Under the pieces are notes generated by a model. The model searched no databases, was not told the DNA's origin, and saw only the letters and a program-made list of their open reading frames with translations. Both the position numbers and the translations under genes were made by a program. This document shows positions 8,918 to 18,228 of a stretch of DNA of 64,000 nucleotides, piece by piece. The number at the start of each line of letters is the position of its first letter. Positions within the stretch are counted from its first letter, which is position 1. This DNA comes from a bacterium (GTDB taxonomy: Bacteria > Bacteroidota > Ignavibacteria > Kapaibacteriales > UBA7675), in contig JAUIKM010000023.1 of NCBI GenBank assembly GCA_030430495.1, positions 26,388 through 90,387 on the forward strand, in the 5' to 3' direction.

Positions 8918-9547
8918 TGCGGCGCCTGCGAAGCGTTTACCCGCGTTATTGTGACCGTTCATACGCAATTGCGGCCCGTTGACGTTTTTCCACTTGTGCG
9001 GCGCCTGCGGCGATGGCATTTTGCCTGCGTTGGATCCTCCGGAGGGTGCAACGGCGATGCGAAGGCGGGAATAAAATTTGTTGCCTAAGCAACTAGTTTT
9101 CACTGATCGCTTTGAGCCTCGCTTACAGCTCCGGCTCAGGCTCTTCTGACATTTTTGTTCGTCGGCGGGTTGCCGGCCGCCAGACTTGCAGTTTGCCGCT
9201 CAGCGCCATGCAAACGAACTGCAAGTCTGTCAACGCGTCACTCAGTGACAAACAAAAGAACAAACAAGCCGCCGAACAGGTGAGGAGGCGAAGCGCTCTG
9301 CCGCCGCACGTGCCGGGTCTGCCGGAAGTTCGCCGCCGCGCTGTATGCCCGCCCGCCGGCGGTCGAAACCGCGCGATTGTGTATCTTCGTGCGCGCCGGA
9401 CGCCCGCGCATGCACAAAAGCTGCGAACGCGTTTGCCCGATCGTTTCGTGAATCTTTTGTCATATTTACCCGTTGATCGGGCTTCGATAACAGACGGACA
9501 GCAGCGCCTCCGGGCGCGTACCAAACTTTCTATTCCGAGGTTCTTCA
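8918..9547. other. Intergenic stretch with dispersed repeat copy
   Basis: 630 bp without a credible gene. A TTTTGTTCGTCGGCGGG segment near 9154 faces the repeat at 9246-9299, forming an imperfect inverted pair like the better one at 49.8-50.0 kb. A small GTTGC-CTAA-GCAAC hairpin lies near 9080. The promoter of the flotillin operon should be in the last 100 bp. Confidence 0.5.
9246..9299 (-). repeat. Dispersed TTGTTTGTC repeat, copy 2 (reverse)
   Basis: Read on the minus strand: AGAGCGCTTCGCC, then GGCGGCTTG, a T-rich run and CTTTTGTTTGTCA. This is among the most complete copies in the window. Confidence 0.65.
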
Positions 9548-10303
9548 ATGGACCAGTTGCTGGATGCCGCACTCAGCGCAGTTAACATACCTTTTACGGT
9601 ATTGTTTGTCCTGGTGCTGTTATATTGGATCACCGTCATTATTGGTCTGCTCGATTTCGACTCGCTCGATGTGGACGTGCACGCCGATGCGGACTTCGAT
9701 TTTGACGCCGATCTGGATGTCGATGCCGATATCGACGTCGACGCGGACCTCCACCTGGACGCCGATACACATGTTGAAGTCGGCAATGCCGAAATAGTCG
9801 GCGCGCATGCCGACGGCGCCGCGACGGACATCGGCGGCGACCACGGCGGAATGTTAAACTCGCTGCTGCTCTTTGCCAACCTCGGTTATATCCCTTTCAT
9901 GATTGTGTTTTCCTTTATGGTTCTGTTCCTCTGGACCGGCGCCATACTGTTAAACTATTACTTTAATCCCGATCTGGGCCTCGGCATGGCGGCGCTCCTG
10001 TTTGTGCCGAATTTCGTCGTCAGTTTTACTGCGATGAAGTTGATTACCTGGCCCCTCAAAAAACTGTTTTATCACATGCGCCGCGAAGAGCGCGAGATCG
10101 AATCCGTCGTAGGCCGCATCTGCGTGCTCACGATGGACGCCAGCCCGGAGCGCCTTTCCCAGGCCACGGTGGCGCGCAGCGGCGTACCGCATTTGTTAAA
10201 CGTCCGCCCGGTTGGCGACGACACGATTCTGCGCGGCAGCAAAGCCGTCGTGGTATCCTACATCGAAAACGAGAGCGTGTACCTCGTTCAACCCGTGGAC
10301 TGA
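9548..10303 (+). CDS. YqiJ/NfeD-like membrane protein with Asp/His-periodic loop
   Basis: 251 residues. TM1 spans about residues 14-37. It is followed by an unusual loop (about 36-80) in which Asp alternates with other residues (VDVHADADFDFDADLDVD and on), with interspersed His. Two more hydrophobic segments (about 110-135 and 142-165) lead to a C-terminal beta-rich part (about 180-251) resembling the OB-fold of NfeD/YqiJ proteins. In E. coli and many other bacteria YqiJ/NfeD-type genes precede a flotillin gene, as here. The likely role is partner or stabiliser of flotillin microdomains (family knowledge). The Asp/His loop could bind divalent metal; that is inference. First gene of the operon running to 19075. 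Confidence 0.75.
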   Translation: MDQLLDAALSAVNIPFTVLFVLVLLYWITVIIGLLDFDSLDVDVHADADFDFDADLDVDADIDVDADLHLDADTHVEVGNAEIVGAHADGAATDIGGDHGGMLNSLLLFANLGYIPFMIVFSFMVLFLWTGAILLNYYFNPDLGLGMAALLFVPNFVVSFTAMKLITWPLKKLFYHMRREEREIESVVGRICVLTMDASPERLSQATVARSGVPHLLNVRPVGDDTILRGSKAVVVSYIENESVYLVQPVD

Positions 10304-10390
10304 TTCCCCCCAGCGACAACTGAATTTGTGTTTAATCTGCGCGCTTCGCGGCGGAAGAGTTAACGCTGTCATCGCGCGGCATTAAAGGGA

Positions 10391-11065
10391 ATGCCTATGT
10401 TCTCCGGCGTCCTGGTACTGTTGGGACTTGCACTCGTGCCGCTTAACTTCTTCATCATATCCATGTTTGCCCTTCGCAAGCCGCCGGCGGGTTTTGCCCT
10501 GGTGCGCAGCGGCTTTGGCGGCATGCACGTCGCTTTCTCCGGGATATTTGTCTTTCCACTGCTGCACCGCGCCGACCTTGTGGATCTGCGCGTTAAAACC
10601 GTCGACGTTGAGCTGGCCGGTCCCGATGCCGTGGTGTTTAAGGACGGCGTGCGCGCCGACATTTTACTGCGGATGCAACTGCGAGTTAACCACACTGCCG
10701 AATCGGTTGTACAGGCGTTTGGCGCCTGGGGCGGCGGCGACGCGTTTGACGAAGGAAAATTTCAGCGTGCCAAATTTGCGCAGTTCGCCGCAGCTATTCG
10801 TTTAGCTGTCAGCATGCTCGAAATTTCAGAAGTTGCCGGCATGGAATTCAAAGACATGATCTTAACGATGGTCGGCGCTGATCTGAACGGATTTGTACTC
10901 GAAGATCTTAACGTCGTGCAGTGCCGCAAAAACACGTCGATCTTTGCCGAACACGGTTTTGACCTGGAATACCGGGAAGGCCTTCTTGTTTGGCACGGAG
11001 TCAGAAACGTCGAGGTCTTAAACAGCGACGAGCCGAACAGCGTCGTGCTCAAAGCGCATGTTTAA
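10391..11065 (+). CDS. Short stand-alone SPFH (flotillin-head) protein
   Basis: 224 residues. One N-terminal transmembrane segment (about 5-27) precedes an SPFH/band-7 domain. It aligns by eye to the first 220 residues of the next gene: both have a KxxxGxALVR(S/T)GxGGxxVAF block, the FPLLHR/VPALHR pair, and LNGFVLEDL against LNGYVLEDA. It lacks the long Glu/Ala coiled coil and oligomerisation tail of true flotillins. It ends naturally rather than by frameshift, and the distance to the next gene is normal. Probably a paralogue kept as an accessory subunit that caps or modulates flotillin assemblies (inference). Confidence 0.75.
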   Translation: MPMFSGVLVLLGLALVPLNFFIISMFALRKPPAGFALVRSGFGGMHVAFSGIFVFPLLHRADLVDLRVKTVDVELAGPDAVVFKDGVRADILLRMQLRVNHTAESVVQAFGAWGGGDAFDEGKFQRAKFAQFAAAIRLAVSMLEISEVAGMEFKDMILTMVGADLNGFVLEDLNVVQCRKNTSIFAEHGFDLEYREGLLVWHGVRNVEVLNSDEPNSVVLKAHV

Positions 11066-11153
11066 GTCTTTGAACGCCCTGGTGCGAGCGGGTGAGAAAT
11101 GAAAATTTTGAACTTGAAATACAACATTTAATCATCATTGAGTGAGAGTGACA

Positions 11154-13139
11154 ATGCCTGATTTAGTGGTACTGATTTTGATTGTCGTCGGCAGCATTTT
11201 CTCGTTCGGCATTCTGGCTTTTATCATCAGAATGTACAAGAAAGTCGAGCAGGGGAAAGCCCTCGTGCGAACCGGACTCGGCGGAGTGAAAGTGGCATTT
11301 GACGGCGCAATGGTTGTCCCCGCCTTGCACCGCATGGAACTGATGGACATCTCCGTTAAACGCATTGAGATTTCACGCCTCGGCAAAGCCGGCCTCGTCT
11401 GTAAGGACAACATTCGCGCCGACATCAAAGTGGCGTTTTTTGTGCGCGTTAATCAGACCGTCGACTCCGTTAAAACAGTTGCATCATCCCTTGGCTGCCA
11501 ACGCGCCTCCGAACAGGATGCGTTGATTGAATTGTTTGACGCCAAGTTCTCCGAAGCGCTTAAAACCGTCGGCAAGAAGTTTAACTTTGAAGAGCTCTAC
11601 GAGGCGAGGCGCGAGTTTAAAGAGAAGATTGTGGACATCATCGCCACCGACCTCAACGGTTACGTGCTCGAAGATGCGGCGATCGACTACCTCGAGCAGA
11701 CGCCGCTGCACGAGCTTTCGCCCGACAACATCCTGGATGCGGACGGTATCAAGAAGATCACCGACCGCACCGCCGCCGAAAACATGCTGACAAACAATAT
11801 TCGGCGTGAAGAAGAAAAAGTCATCAAGAAACAGGACGTCGAAGCGCGCGAAGCCATCCTGCAGATGGAGCGACAACTGGCCGAAACCGAGCAGCGCCAG
11901 CAAAAGGAAATTGCCGCAATCACCGCGCGTGAAAAGTCCGAAGCCGATCAGGTTAAGTACCAGGAAAACCTCAAAGCCGAACAGGCGCGTGTTCGCGCCG
12001 AAGAAGAGATACGCGTCGCCGAAGAAAACCGCGATCGCCAGGTCATTGTCGCCTCGCGCGCCAAAGAACGCACCGACGCCGTTGAGTCCGAACGCGTTGA
12101 GAAAGATCGTCTGCTCGAGAGAACCGAGAAGGAAAAGATCGTCAGCCTGGCCGAAATCGAAAAACAACGCGCTGTTGAAGAAGAGCGCAAAAACATCCAG
12201 GAAGTCATCCGCCAGCGCGTGATGGTTGAAAAAGCCGTGGTCGAAGAAGAAGAGCGCATCAAAGACACGCGCGCCAAAGCCGCCGCCGACCGCGAAAAAC
12301 TCGTCGCCGTCACCAAAGCGCAGGAAGTCGCCGAGGAAGCCAAAATCAGTGAAGTCGTCGCCGCCGAAGCTGCACGCGAAGCCGCGCGCTTAAACGCCGA
12401 GCGCAAAGTCATCGACGCCGACGCCGATCGCACAACCGCCGAGAAACGCGCCGAAGCGATGAAGACAATTGCCGATGCCCGCGCCGAAGAAGAAGCCGTG
12501 CTCGGCCTCTCCGAGGTTCGCGTGATGGAGGCGCGCGCGCTGGCCATCGAGAAAGAAGGCGGCGCTGAAGCGCGCGTCATCGAACTCAAAGCCGGTTCGG
12601 AAGCAAAGGGCATTCGCGAAAAAGCCGAAGCCATGAAGGAATTCGACGGCGTCGGCCGCGAACACGAAGAGTTTAAACTGCGACTTAACAAAGAGAAAGA
12701 AGTCGAACTGGCCGGCATCAATGTTAACCGGGATATCGCGCTGTCTCAGGCCGAAATTATCCGCGACGCGCTCGGCTCCGCCAAAATCGACATCATCGGC
12801 GGCGAGACGATGTTCTTCGAAAACATCGTCAACGCCGCCTCCCGCGGCAAGGCGCTCGACCGCATGGTCGACAACAGCAGCGTGCTGCAGGACCTGCGCA
12901 AAGGCATCCTGGGCGAGGGCGGCGGCAACATCGCCTCCGGCATTCGCGGCATCATGGACCGCCTGGGCGTCAACTGGGAAGACGTGAAAAACATCAGCGT
13001 CTCCGCCCTGCTGACGCAACTGATGACGCGCGCCGACGGCGAAACACACAGCATGCTCAGCGACTGGTTTAACACCGTCAAGGGCACGCCGCTGGCAGAC
13101 CAGCGGGTCTCCAGCGTCATGGCGCAGCTGCGCTCCTGA
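11154..13139 (+). CDS. Flotillin (YqiK/FloT-like SPFH protein)
   Basis: About 661 residues from the ATG at 11154 (MPDLVVL); a GTG at 11142 is an alternative. Residues 3-27 are the membrane hairpin, about 28-210 the SPFH domain, and about 215-480 an extended Glu/Ala/Arg-rich coiled coil with EEE and AEE repeats. The C-terminus (about 520-661) carries the oligomerisation region. The architecture matches bacterial flotillins, which scaffold functional membrane microdomains at the inner membrane. It follows a YqiJ-like gene and a short SPFH paralogue, and precedes a giant AAA+ ATPase, suggesting a dedicated complex. TTAA tetramers are frequent (12 in 2 kb), unlike the first genes of the window. 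Confidence 0.92.
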   Translation: MPDLVVLILIVVGSIFSFGILAFIIRMYKKVEQGKALVRTGLGGVKVAFDGAMVVPALHRMELMDISVKRIEISRLGKAGLVCKDNIRADIKVAFFVRVNQTVDSVKTVASSLGCQRASEQDALIELFDAKFSEALKTVGKKFNFEELYEARREFKEKIVDIIATDLNGYVLEDAAIDYLEQTPLHELSPDNILDADGIKKITDRTAAENMLTNNIRREEEKVIKKQDVEAREAILQMERQLAETEQRQQKEIAAITAREKSEADQVKYQENLKAEQARVRAEEEIRVAEENRDRQVIVASRAKERTDAVESERVEKDRLLERTEKEKIVSLAEIEKQRAVEEERKNIQEVIRQRVMVEKAVVEEEERIKDTRAKAAADREKLVAVTKAQEVAEEAKISEVVAAEAAREAARLNAERKVIDADADRTTAEKRAEAMKTIADARAEEEAVLGLSEVRVMEARALAIEKEGGAEARVIELKAGSEAKGIREKAEAMKEFDGVGREHEEFKLRLNKEKEVELAGINVNRDIALSQAEIIRDALGSAKIDIIGGETMFFENIVNAASRGKALDRMVDNSSVLQDLRKGILGEGGGNIASGIRGIMDRLGVNWEDVKNISVSALLTQLMTRADGETHSMLSDWFNTVKGTPLADQRVSSVMAQLRS

Positions 13140-13254
13140 TCAGCGCCTGAGCAGACCGACGGACGCCGTCCCGGCCGCGCAATTGAACGCGTGGCGGGCG
13201 GCGTCGATTCAACTCAAACACCGAATACACTTAACAAGTTGAGCGTGCCCGGAC

Positions 13255-16200
13255 ATGGCGGATACGGAAATACAAGAGGAACAGGCCAATACAAGTGCGG
13301 CCAAAGAGGCGGGGGCGGGGACAAACCGGCTGGACGAAGGCGCGTACGGCCTGATACGCGGGCGCATGCGCGCCGCCGCCGGCGAACTGCTGCGGGATCT
13401 GGAACACCTTAACAAAGAGCGGCGCGCCGTCTACGGCGCCGTCTCAACCGAACTGCTCGGCAGCGAACGCATCAGTACAATGAACAATTGTGTTCCGCGC
13501 GACATGACGCCGATCGGTTCGCGTTTTCTCTTCGGTTACAACGTGCACATCGGCCTGCGTTCGGAGACGCAGCTGGAAGACGTCTTTGCCATGTACGAGT
13601 GGCGCGATGGTCATCTGGTGAGTTCAACCCTCGACTGCATCGACGACCCGCAGTTTAAACGCGAATTCGCGGAACTGTACAAGTACTACAAAAACACGGC
13701 CTTCGCCAAATTCGCGCGGCGCGGCGTCTACCTGTACATGAAGTTCCGCATCGGCTCCAGCGTCGACGACTTCAAGGCGTTCAAGTGGCAGGTCAATGAC
13801 GACGGCACGCTGACGTACATCAACAACCGCGGCGACCTGGAGCTGCACTATCCGCCGCAGCACGAAATTGAGTGGAAGCGCCTCGGGCGCGACGCTCAAC
13901 GAAGCTCCGGCCACGACTACCTCTCGGTCAGCGAAAAACTGTTTATCTCGATCGAAGATGCGGTGCTGACGTTTCGCGTGGAAGACAACACCGACCGGGG
14001 CGCGACAATCGCCGGCGAACCGGTGGCCGAAGCGGAGCAAAAGCTGGACGACATGTCCGTTGAATTTGCCGAGCTGGAGCATTTGATTATTCTGCGCATT
14101 CGGCCCTATCGCGAGGAGAAGCTGCGCTACTACGTGTTTAACGGCAAAACGCAGGAACTTAAACGCGTGGACGGCCTGGCGGAGGCGGCCATTCTGCTGC
14201 CGGAGAACCACGGACTGATATTCCCGCGCGGCAGTTATTTAAACGACGGAACATTGCAGGAGCTGGACACGCGCCAGGCGGGCATGTTGTTTGAGCGTCG
14301 TTATCCCGCGCCCAACGGCGAGGATTTCCTCTTTGTGTTTTACAACCGCGCGGACGGCGTCTACGTGCTGCTGCAGTACAACCTGATTGAACAGGTGCTG
14401 GCTCCGCCGCTGGTCTGCAACGGTTTTTCGATTTTCGACGACGGGCGTCTGCTCTGCTTTCGCGTTGAAGAACTGGCGCAGAAACACCACATGGTTCAGA
14501 TCTGGCGCACGCCGTTTATGGTGGATATGCCTGTCGCCGCGGAGCAAAGCGACTCGCCGCTCCTCAAAATCGGCAACCGCGAAATAGTGCGCTGCATGGC
14601 TGAATGCCACGAGCTTTACGGTTTAACGCAGAAAGAAGAAGTCTACGCCGATCTCTACCTCGACATCACGCGCAAAGGCGGCGATATCCGCGACGCCTAT
14701 TTCTGGCTGGAGCAGGTCGAAGCCGGCGGAATCATTAAACACATCGACGGGATCCGCTCGGCCGCGGAGGCCGCGATCGACGAATACGAAAAGCTGCGCG
14801 CGGTCAAAGCCGACACGGACCAGAAGTTTAACGAATTCCGCAGCCAGGTCGACGAGTTCTTAACCACCTCGGCCGCGCGGCGTCCGGAGTCGATTGAGGA
14901 GTTTGTCTCCGCGTTGGCGCAGGTGCGCGCCCTGCGCGGGCGGGCCGCCGCCGTGGCGGAACTGCCGCACTGTGATCTTGATGCTGTTGAACAGCTGGAC
15001 GCCGCCATCCGCGCGCATGGCGAGGAACTGGCGCGCGGCTGTGTGGAGTTTCTGCTGCGCGACGACGCGCTGGACGGTTATCGCGCACGCATCGACGCGC
15101 TGGACGGGGATACATCGCAGGCGCGGAAAGCGGCGGACCTGATCGAACCGCTCGCGTCGCTGGACCAGCTCTCGACCGACCTCGAAATGTTAATCGACGT
15201 GGTTGTCAACCTCGAGATCGAAGACAGCACACAGAGCACGCGGATTGTAGAGTCGATTTCTGCGCAGTTCACCGACATCAACCGCGTGCGTGCGGGCATG
15301 CGTTCGCGCCGTTCGGATCTGGCGCGCGGCGAAGGTGAAGCCGAGTTCCGCGCGCAGCTGAATCTTGTACAGCAGAGTCTGTTAAACTATCTGGAACTGG
15401 CCGATACGCCCGCCCGCTGTGACGAATACACGACGAAACTGCTGATCCAGATCGAAGAACTCGAAGCGCGTTTTGCCGACTTCGACGGTTTCCTGGATGA
15501 ACTGGGCATTAAACGCGACGACGTCTACAACGCTTTCGAACAGAAAAAAGTCGCGCTGACGGAGAAGTTAAACAAACGCGCGCTGGCGTTGACGCGCTCG
15601 GCCGAACGCATTCTGGGCGGAATCCGCGAACGCCTCGCGCGCTTCGGAAAAACCGATGAGATTTTTGCCTGGTTTTCGACCGATCAGATGGTCGCCAAGC
15701 TGCGCGACATCTCACAGACGTTGCGCGAGGAGCTGGGCGACAGCACGCGCGCCGACGACCTCTGGACGCGTTTAAACACGCTGCGCGAAGACGCGCTGCG
15801 CAATCTCAAAGACGCCGACGAACTATTCGTCGACGGGCCGGATCGCGTTAAATTCGGTCGCCAGGTATTCTCCGTTGTCAGGGACAAACCGCAGCTCAGC
15901 CTGGTTGTGCGCGACGACGAGCACTATTTCCACGTTGGCGGCACGCAGTATTTTCTGCCGGTCGAGGACGAGGTGTTGCATTCTCTGCGCGCCCTGCGTG
16001 AGCAGGAAGTTGCCTGTGAAAATGCCGATGTCTACCGCGCCGAGTTTCTGGCATTTGAAATCTGGGACGGCGCCGGCGCGGAGGCGCTGCTTGAAGCAGT
16101 TGAAGACCGCCCGATGGACGAGGCGGCGCTGTCGTTTGTGCGGCGTCACCTTGGCCGCAAGCCGTCGGATGTTTACGTCAAAGGTGTACACGATCACGAC

Positions 16201-18228
16201 GCGGCCCGAATACTGGCGGCACTGTTAAATATCCAGTCGCAGGCAAACCTCTTGGCCTGGCGCAGCGACGTGCGCGCATTGGCGTATTGTTTTTATATGG
16301 ACCGCGGCCGCAGCGAATCCATGCAGGCGCTCAACGAACAGATAGAAGCGATGCGCGTTGTGCGTACGCTCTATGAACTGCCGCGCGAGTCCGCATTTGT
16401 CGTGAACCGCGTGCAGTCTGAAATTGCGCGTTACTGCGACGAGTGTGATTTTGTGTTTAATGCCGATCATTGCGCTGCGGCGGAGTATCTTTTTACCGTG
16501 TTAACCGACAATAAAGCGCGCGATGGCGTTGCGGGTTTTGCATTAAACGCACAGGCGCGCGAGGTGGCGGCGTCGTTCCGCGAGGCGATGCGCGTCAGCC
16601 CAAAGCCGCACGCCTTTGAACAGTCCCTGGAAGGCCGCGAATCAGCGGCGCTGCGTCTGCGCATTGCGCACATCTGGTTAAATGCGCGCAATGCGGATGG
16701 TGTGTCCTGGACGGCCGCTATGGACGCCGCACTCCTGTTAAGCCTTCCCGATGGCGCCGAAATCGCTTTCACATTCGGCGAACTGCAAACACAAACGACG
16801 CTCGAAGGAATGCACGGCGAACACGCCCGCATCAAAGAGCGCGCGCTGCATTTTGACTTCCATGAATTTTTACAGCGTCTGGGACTGTTTGCGGGCCAGG
16901 TCTATCCGCGTTATCTGCAAATGCAGGAGCGCAAACAGCAGTTGCTGGAGGAGCATCGCCGCGTGCTGCGCCTGGACAAACTGCTGCCGGGCGTGCCGTC
17001 CTACTTCGTGCGCAACCAGCTCCTGACGCGCGTCTACCTGCCGATGATCGGCGAAAACTTTGCGCGCCAGATCGGAACCTCCGGACGCGACACGCGCAGC
17101 GACCGCAGCGGCCTGCTGCTGTTGATCTCGCCGCCGGGTTACGGCAAAACCAGTCTGATCGAATACGTCGCCAAACGCCTTGGCATGCTCTACGTCAAGG
17201 TCGACGGACCGGCGCTGGGGCACGACGTGACTTCGCTGGATCCGGCGACCGCGCCCAACTCCGCCGCGCGCTCCGAATTGCAGAAGTTAAATCAGGCTTT
17301 TGCCCTGGGCGACAACGTCATGTTGTACATCGACGACATTCAACACTGCAATCCGGAGTTTCTGCAGAAATTTATTCCGCTCTGCGACGCACAGCGGCGC
17401 ATTGAAGGCGTGTTTAACGGGGAGGCGCACAGCTTTGACCTGCGCGGGCGTCGTTTTGCGGTGGTCATGGCCGGCAACCCCTACACGGAAAGCGGCTCGG
17501 CTTTTGTTATTCCCGACATGCTGGCGAACCGCGCCGACGTGTTTAATCTGGGCGACATTTCCACCGCCGAGCAGGAAGCCTTTGAGCTCTCCTTTGTTGA
17601 AAACTGTTTAACCTCCAATGCCGCGACGCGGCGCATGGCGCTGACGCATCGCGAGGACGTGCCGGCTTTTGTGCGCTGGGCGCGCAGCAAGTCCCGCGAA
17701 GGCCTCGAGTTTAAAGGCTCGTATTCGTCCGCCGAGATGCAGGACATCGTGAACGTGATCGGCAAACTGATGCGCGTGCGCGATACCGTCCTGGCCGTCA
17801 ACAACGCCTACATCCGCTCGGCGGCGACGGCCGAGGCCTACCGCACCGAGCCGCCTTTCCAATTGCAGGGCTCGTATCGCGACATGAACAAGATCGCCGC
17901 CAACGTGCTGGCGGCGATGACCGCAGAGGAGCTGGATAAACTCGTCGAAAATCACTACGTCAACGAAGCGCAGACACTGGCGGGCGACAGCGAAGCCAAT
18001 CTCCTGAAATGGCGTGAAATTGTCGGCGTCATGACCGAACCCGAGCGCAGGCGCTACGAAGACATTAAACGCCGCTTCGGCGATAACCAATTGTTCGGCG
18101 GAGCGGGCGACGGCGATCCGCTGCAGGAAACGATCAGGCAGATTAAACAACTCAATTCCGGCGTGCACGCCATCGCCCGTGCAATCAGCGATTACGCAGG
18201 CAACAATGGCAGAAATTCAGATGAGTGA
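13255..18228 (+). CDS. Giant AAA+ ATPase (DUF3686-type 'DNA repair ATPase' family)
   Basis: 1657 residues. Residues about 1-430 form a conserved beta-rich domain (FGYNVHIGLRSET, ETQLEDVFAMYEW, LPENHGLIFPRG) that I associate with the DUF3686 family. Residues about 480-900 are helical and charged, probably coiled coil. A single C-terminal AAA+ module follows: P-loop SPPGYGKTS near 1292, Walker B VMLYIDD near 1356, and sensor-1 Asn in MAGNPY near 1406, resembling MoxR/AAA_5-type ATPases. No signal peptide or membrane helix, so cytosolic. It lies 115 bp after flotillin and overlaps the MOSC gene by 8 bp. The 'DNA repair' family label is an annotation habit; a membrane-associated remodelling role with flotillin is my inference from context. 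Confidence 0.85.
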   Translation: MADTEIQEEQANTSAAKEAGAGTNRLDEGAYGLIRGRMRAAAGELLRDLEHLNKERRAVYGAVSTELLGSERISTMNNCVPRDMTPIGSRFLFGYNVHIGLRSETQLEDVFAMYEWRDGHLVSSTLDCIDDPQFKREFAELYKYYKNTAFAKFARRGVYLYMKFRIGSSVDDFKAFKWQVNDDGTLTYINNRGDLELHYPPQHEIEWKRLGRDAQRSSGHDYLSVSEKLFISIEDAVLTFRVEDNTDRGATIAGEPVAEAEQKLDDMSVEFAELEHLIILRIRPYREEKLRYYVFNGKTQELKRVDGLAEAAILLPENHGLIFPRGSYLNDGTLQELDTRQAGMLFERRYPAPNGEDFLFVFYNRADGVYVLLQYNLIEQVLAPPLVCNGFSIFDDGRLLCFRVEELAQKHHMVQIWRTPFMVDMPVAAEQSDSPLLKIGNREIVRCMAECHELYGLTQKEEVYADLYLDITRKGGDIRDAYFWLEQVEAGGIIKHIDGIRSAAEAAIDEYEKLRAVKADTDQKFNEFRSQVDEFLTTSAARRPESIEEFVSALAQVRALRGRAAAVAELPHCDLDAVEQLDAAIRAHGEELARGCVEFLLRDDALDGYRARIDALDGDTSQARKAADLIEPLASLDQLSTDLEMLIDVVVNLEIEDSTQSTRIVESISAQFTDINRVRAGMRSRRSDLARGEGEAEFRAQLNLVQQSLLNYLELADTPARCDEYTTKLLIQIEELEARFADFDGFLDELGIKRDDVYNAFEQKKVALTEKLNKRALALTRSAERILGGIRERLARFGKTDEIFAWFSTDQMVAKLRDISQTLREELGDSTRADDLWTRLNTLREDALRNLKDADELFVDGPDRVKFGRQVFSVVRDKPQLSLVVRDDEHYFHVGGTQYFLPVEDEVLHSLRALREQEVACENADVYRAEFLAFEIWDGAGAEALLEAVEDRPMDEAALSFVRRHLGRKPSDVYVKGVHDHDAARILAALLNIQSQANLLAWRSDVRALAYCFYMDRGRSESMQALNEQIEAMRVVRTLYELPRESAFVVNRVQSEIARYCDECDFVFNADHCAAAEYLFTVLTDNKARDGVAGFALNAQAREVAASFREAMRVSPKPHAFEQSLEGRESAALRLRIAHIWLNARNADGVSWTAAMDAALLLSLPDGAEIAFTFGELQTQTTLEGMHGEHARIKERALHFDFHEFLQRLGLFAGQVYPRYLQMQERKQQLLEEHRRVLRLDKLLPGVPSYFVRNQLLTRVYLPMIGENFARQIGTSGRDTRSDRSGLLLLISPPGYGKTSLIEYVAKRLGMLYVKVDGPALGHDVTSLDPATAPNSAARSELQKLNQAFALGDNVMLYIDDIQHCNPEFLQKFIPLCDAQRRIEGVFNGEAHSFDLRGRRFAVVMAGNPYTESGSAFVIPDMLANRADVFNLGDISTAEQEAFELSFVENCLTSNAATRRMALTHREDVPAFVRWARSKSREGLEFKGSYSSAEMQDIVNVIGKLMRVRDTVLAVNNAYIRSAATAEAYRTEPPFQLQGSYRDMNKIAANVLAAMTAEELDKLVENHYVNEAQTLAGDSEANLLKWREIVGVMTEPERRRYEDIKRRFGDNQLFGGAGDGDPLQETIRQIKQLNSGVHAIARAISDYAGNNGRNSDE

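Noticed and set aside
9123..9572. A 149-codon minus-strand frame before the flotillin operon
   Set aside because: It crosses the dispersed repeat, is Arg/Cys-rich without a domain, and overlaps the probable promoter of the operon.
9652..9790. Repetitive GAC/GAT-rich DNA that could pass for a tandem repeat or CRISPR-like array
   Set aside because: It lies inside a continuous reading frame and encodes the Asp/His loop; there is no spacer/repeat periodicity.
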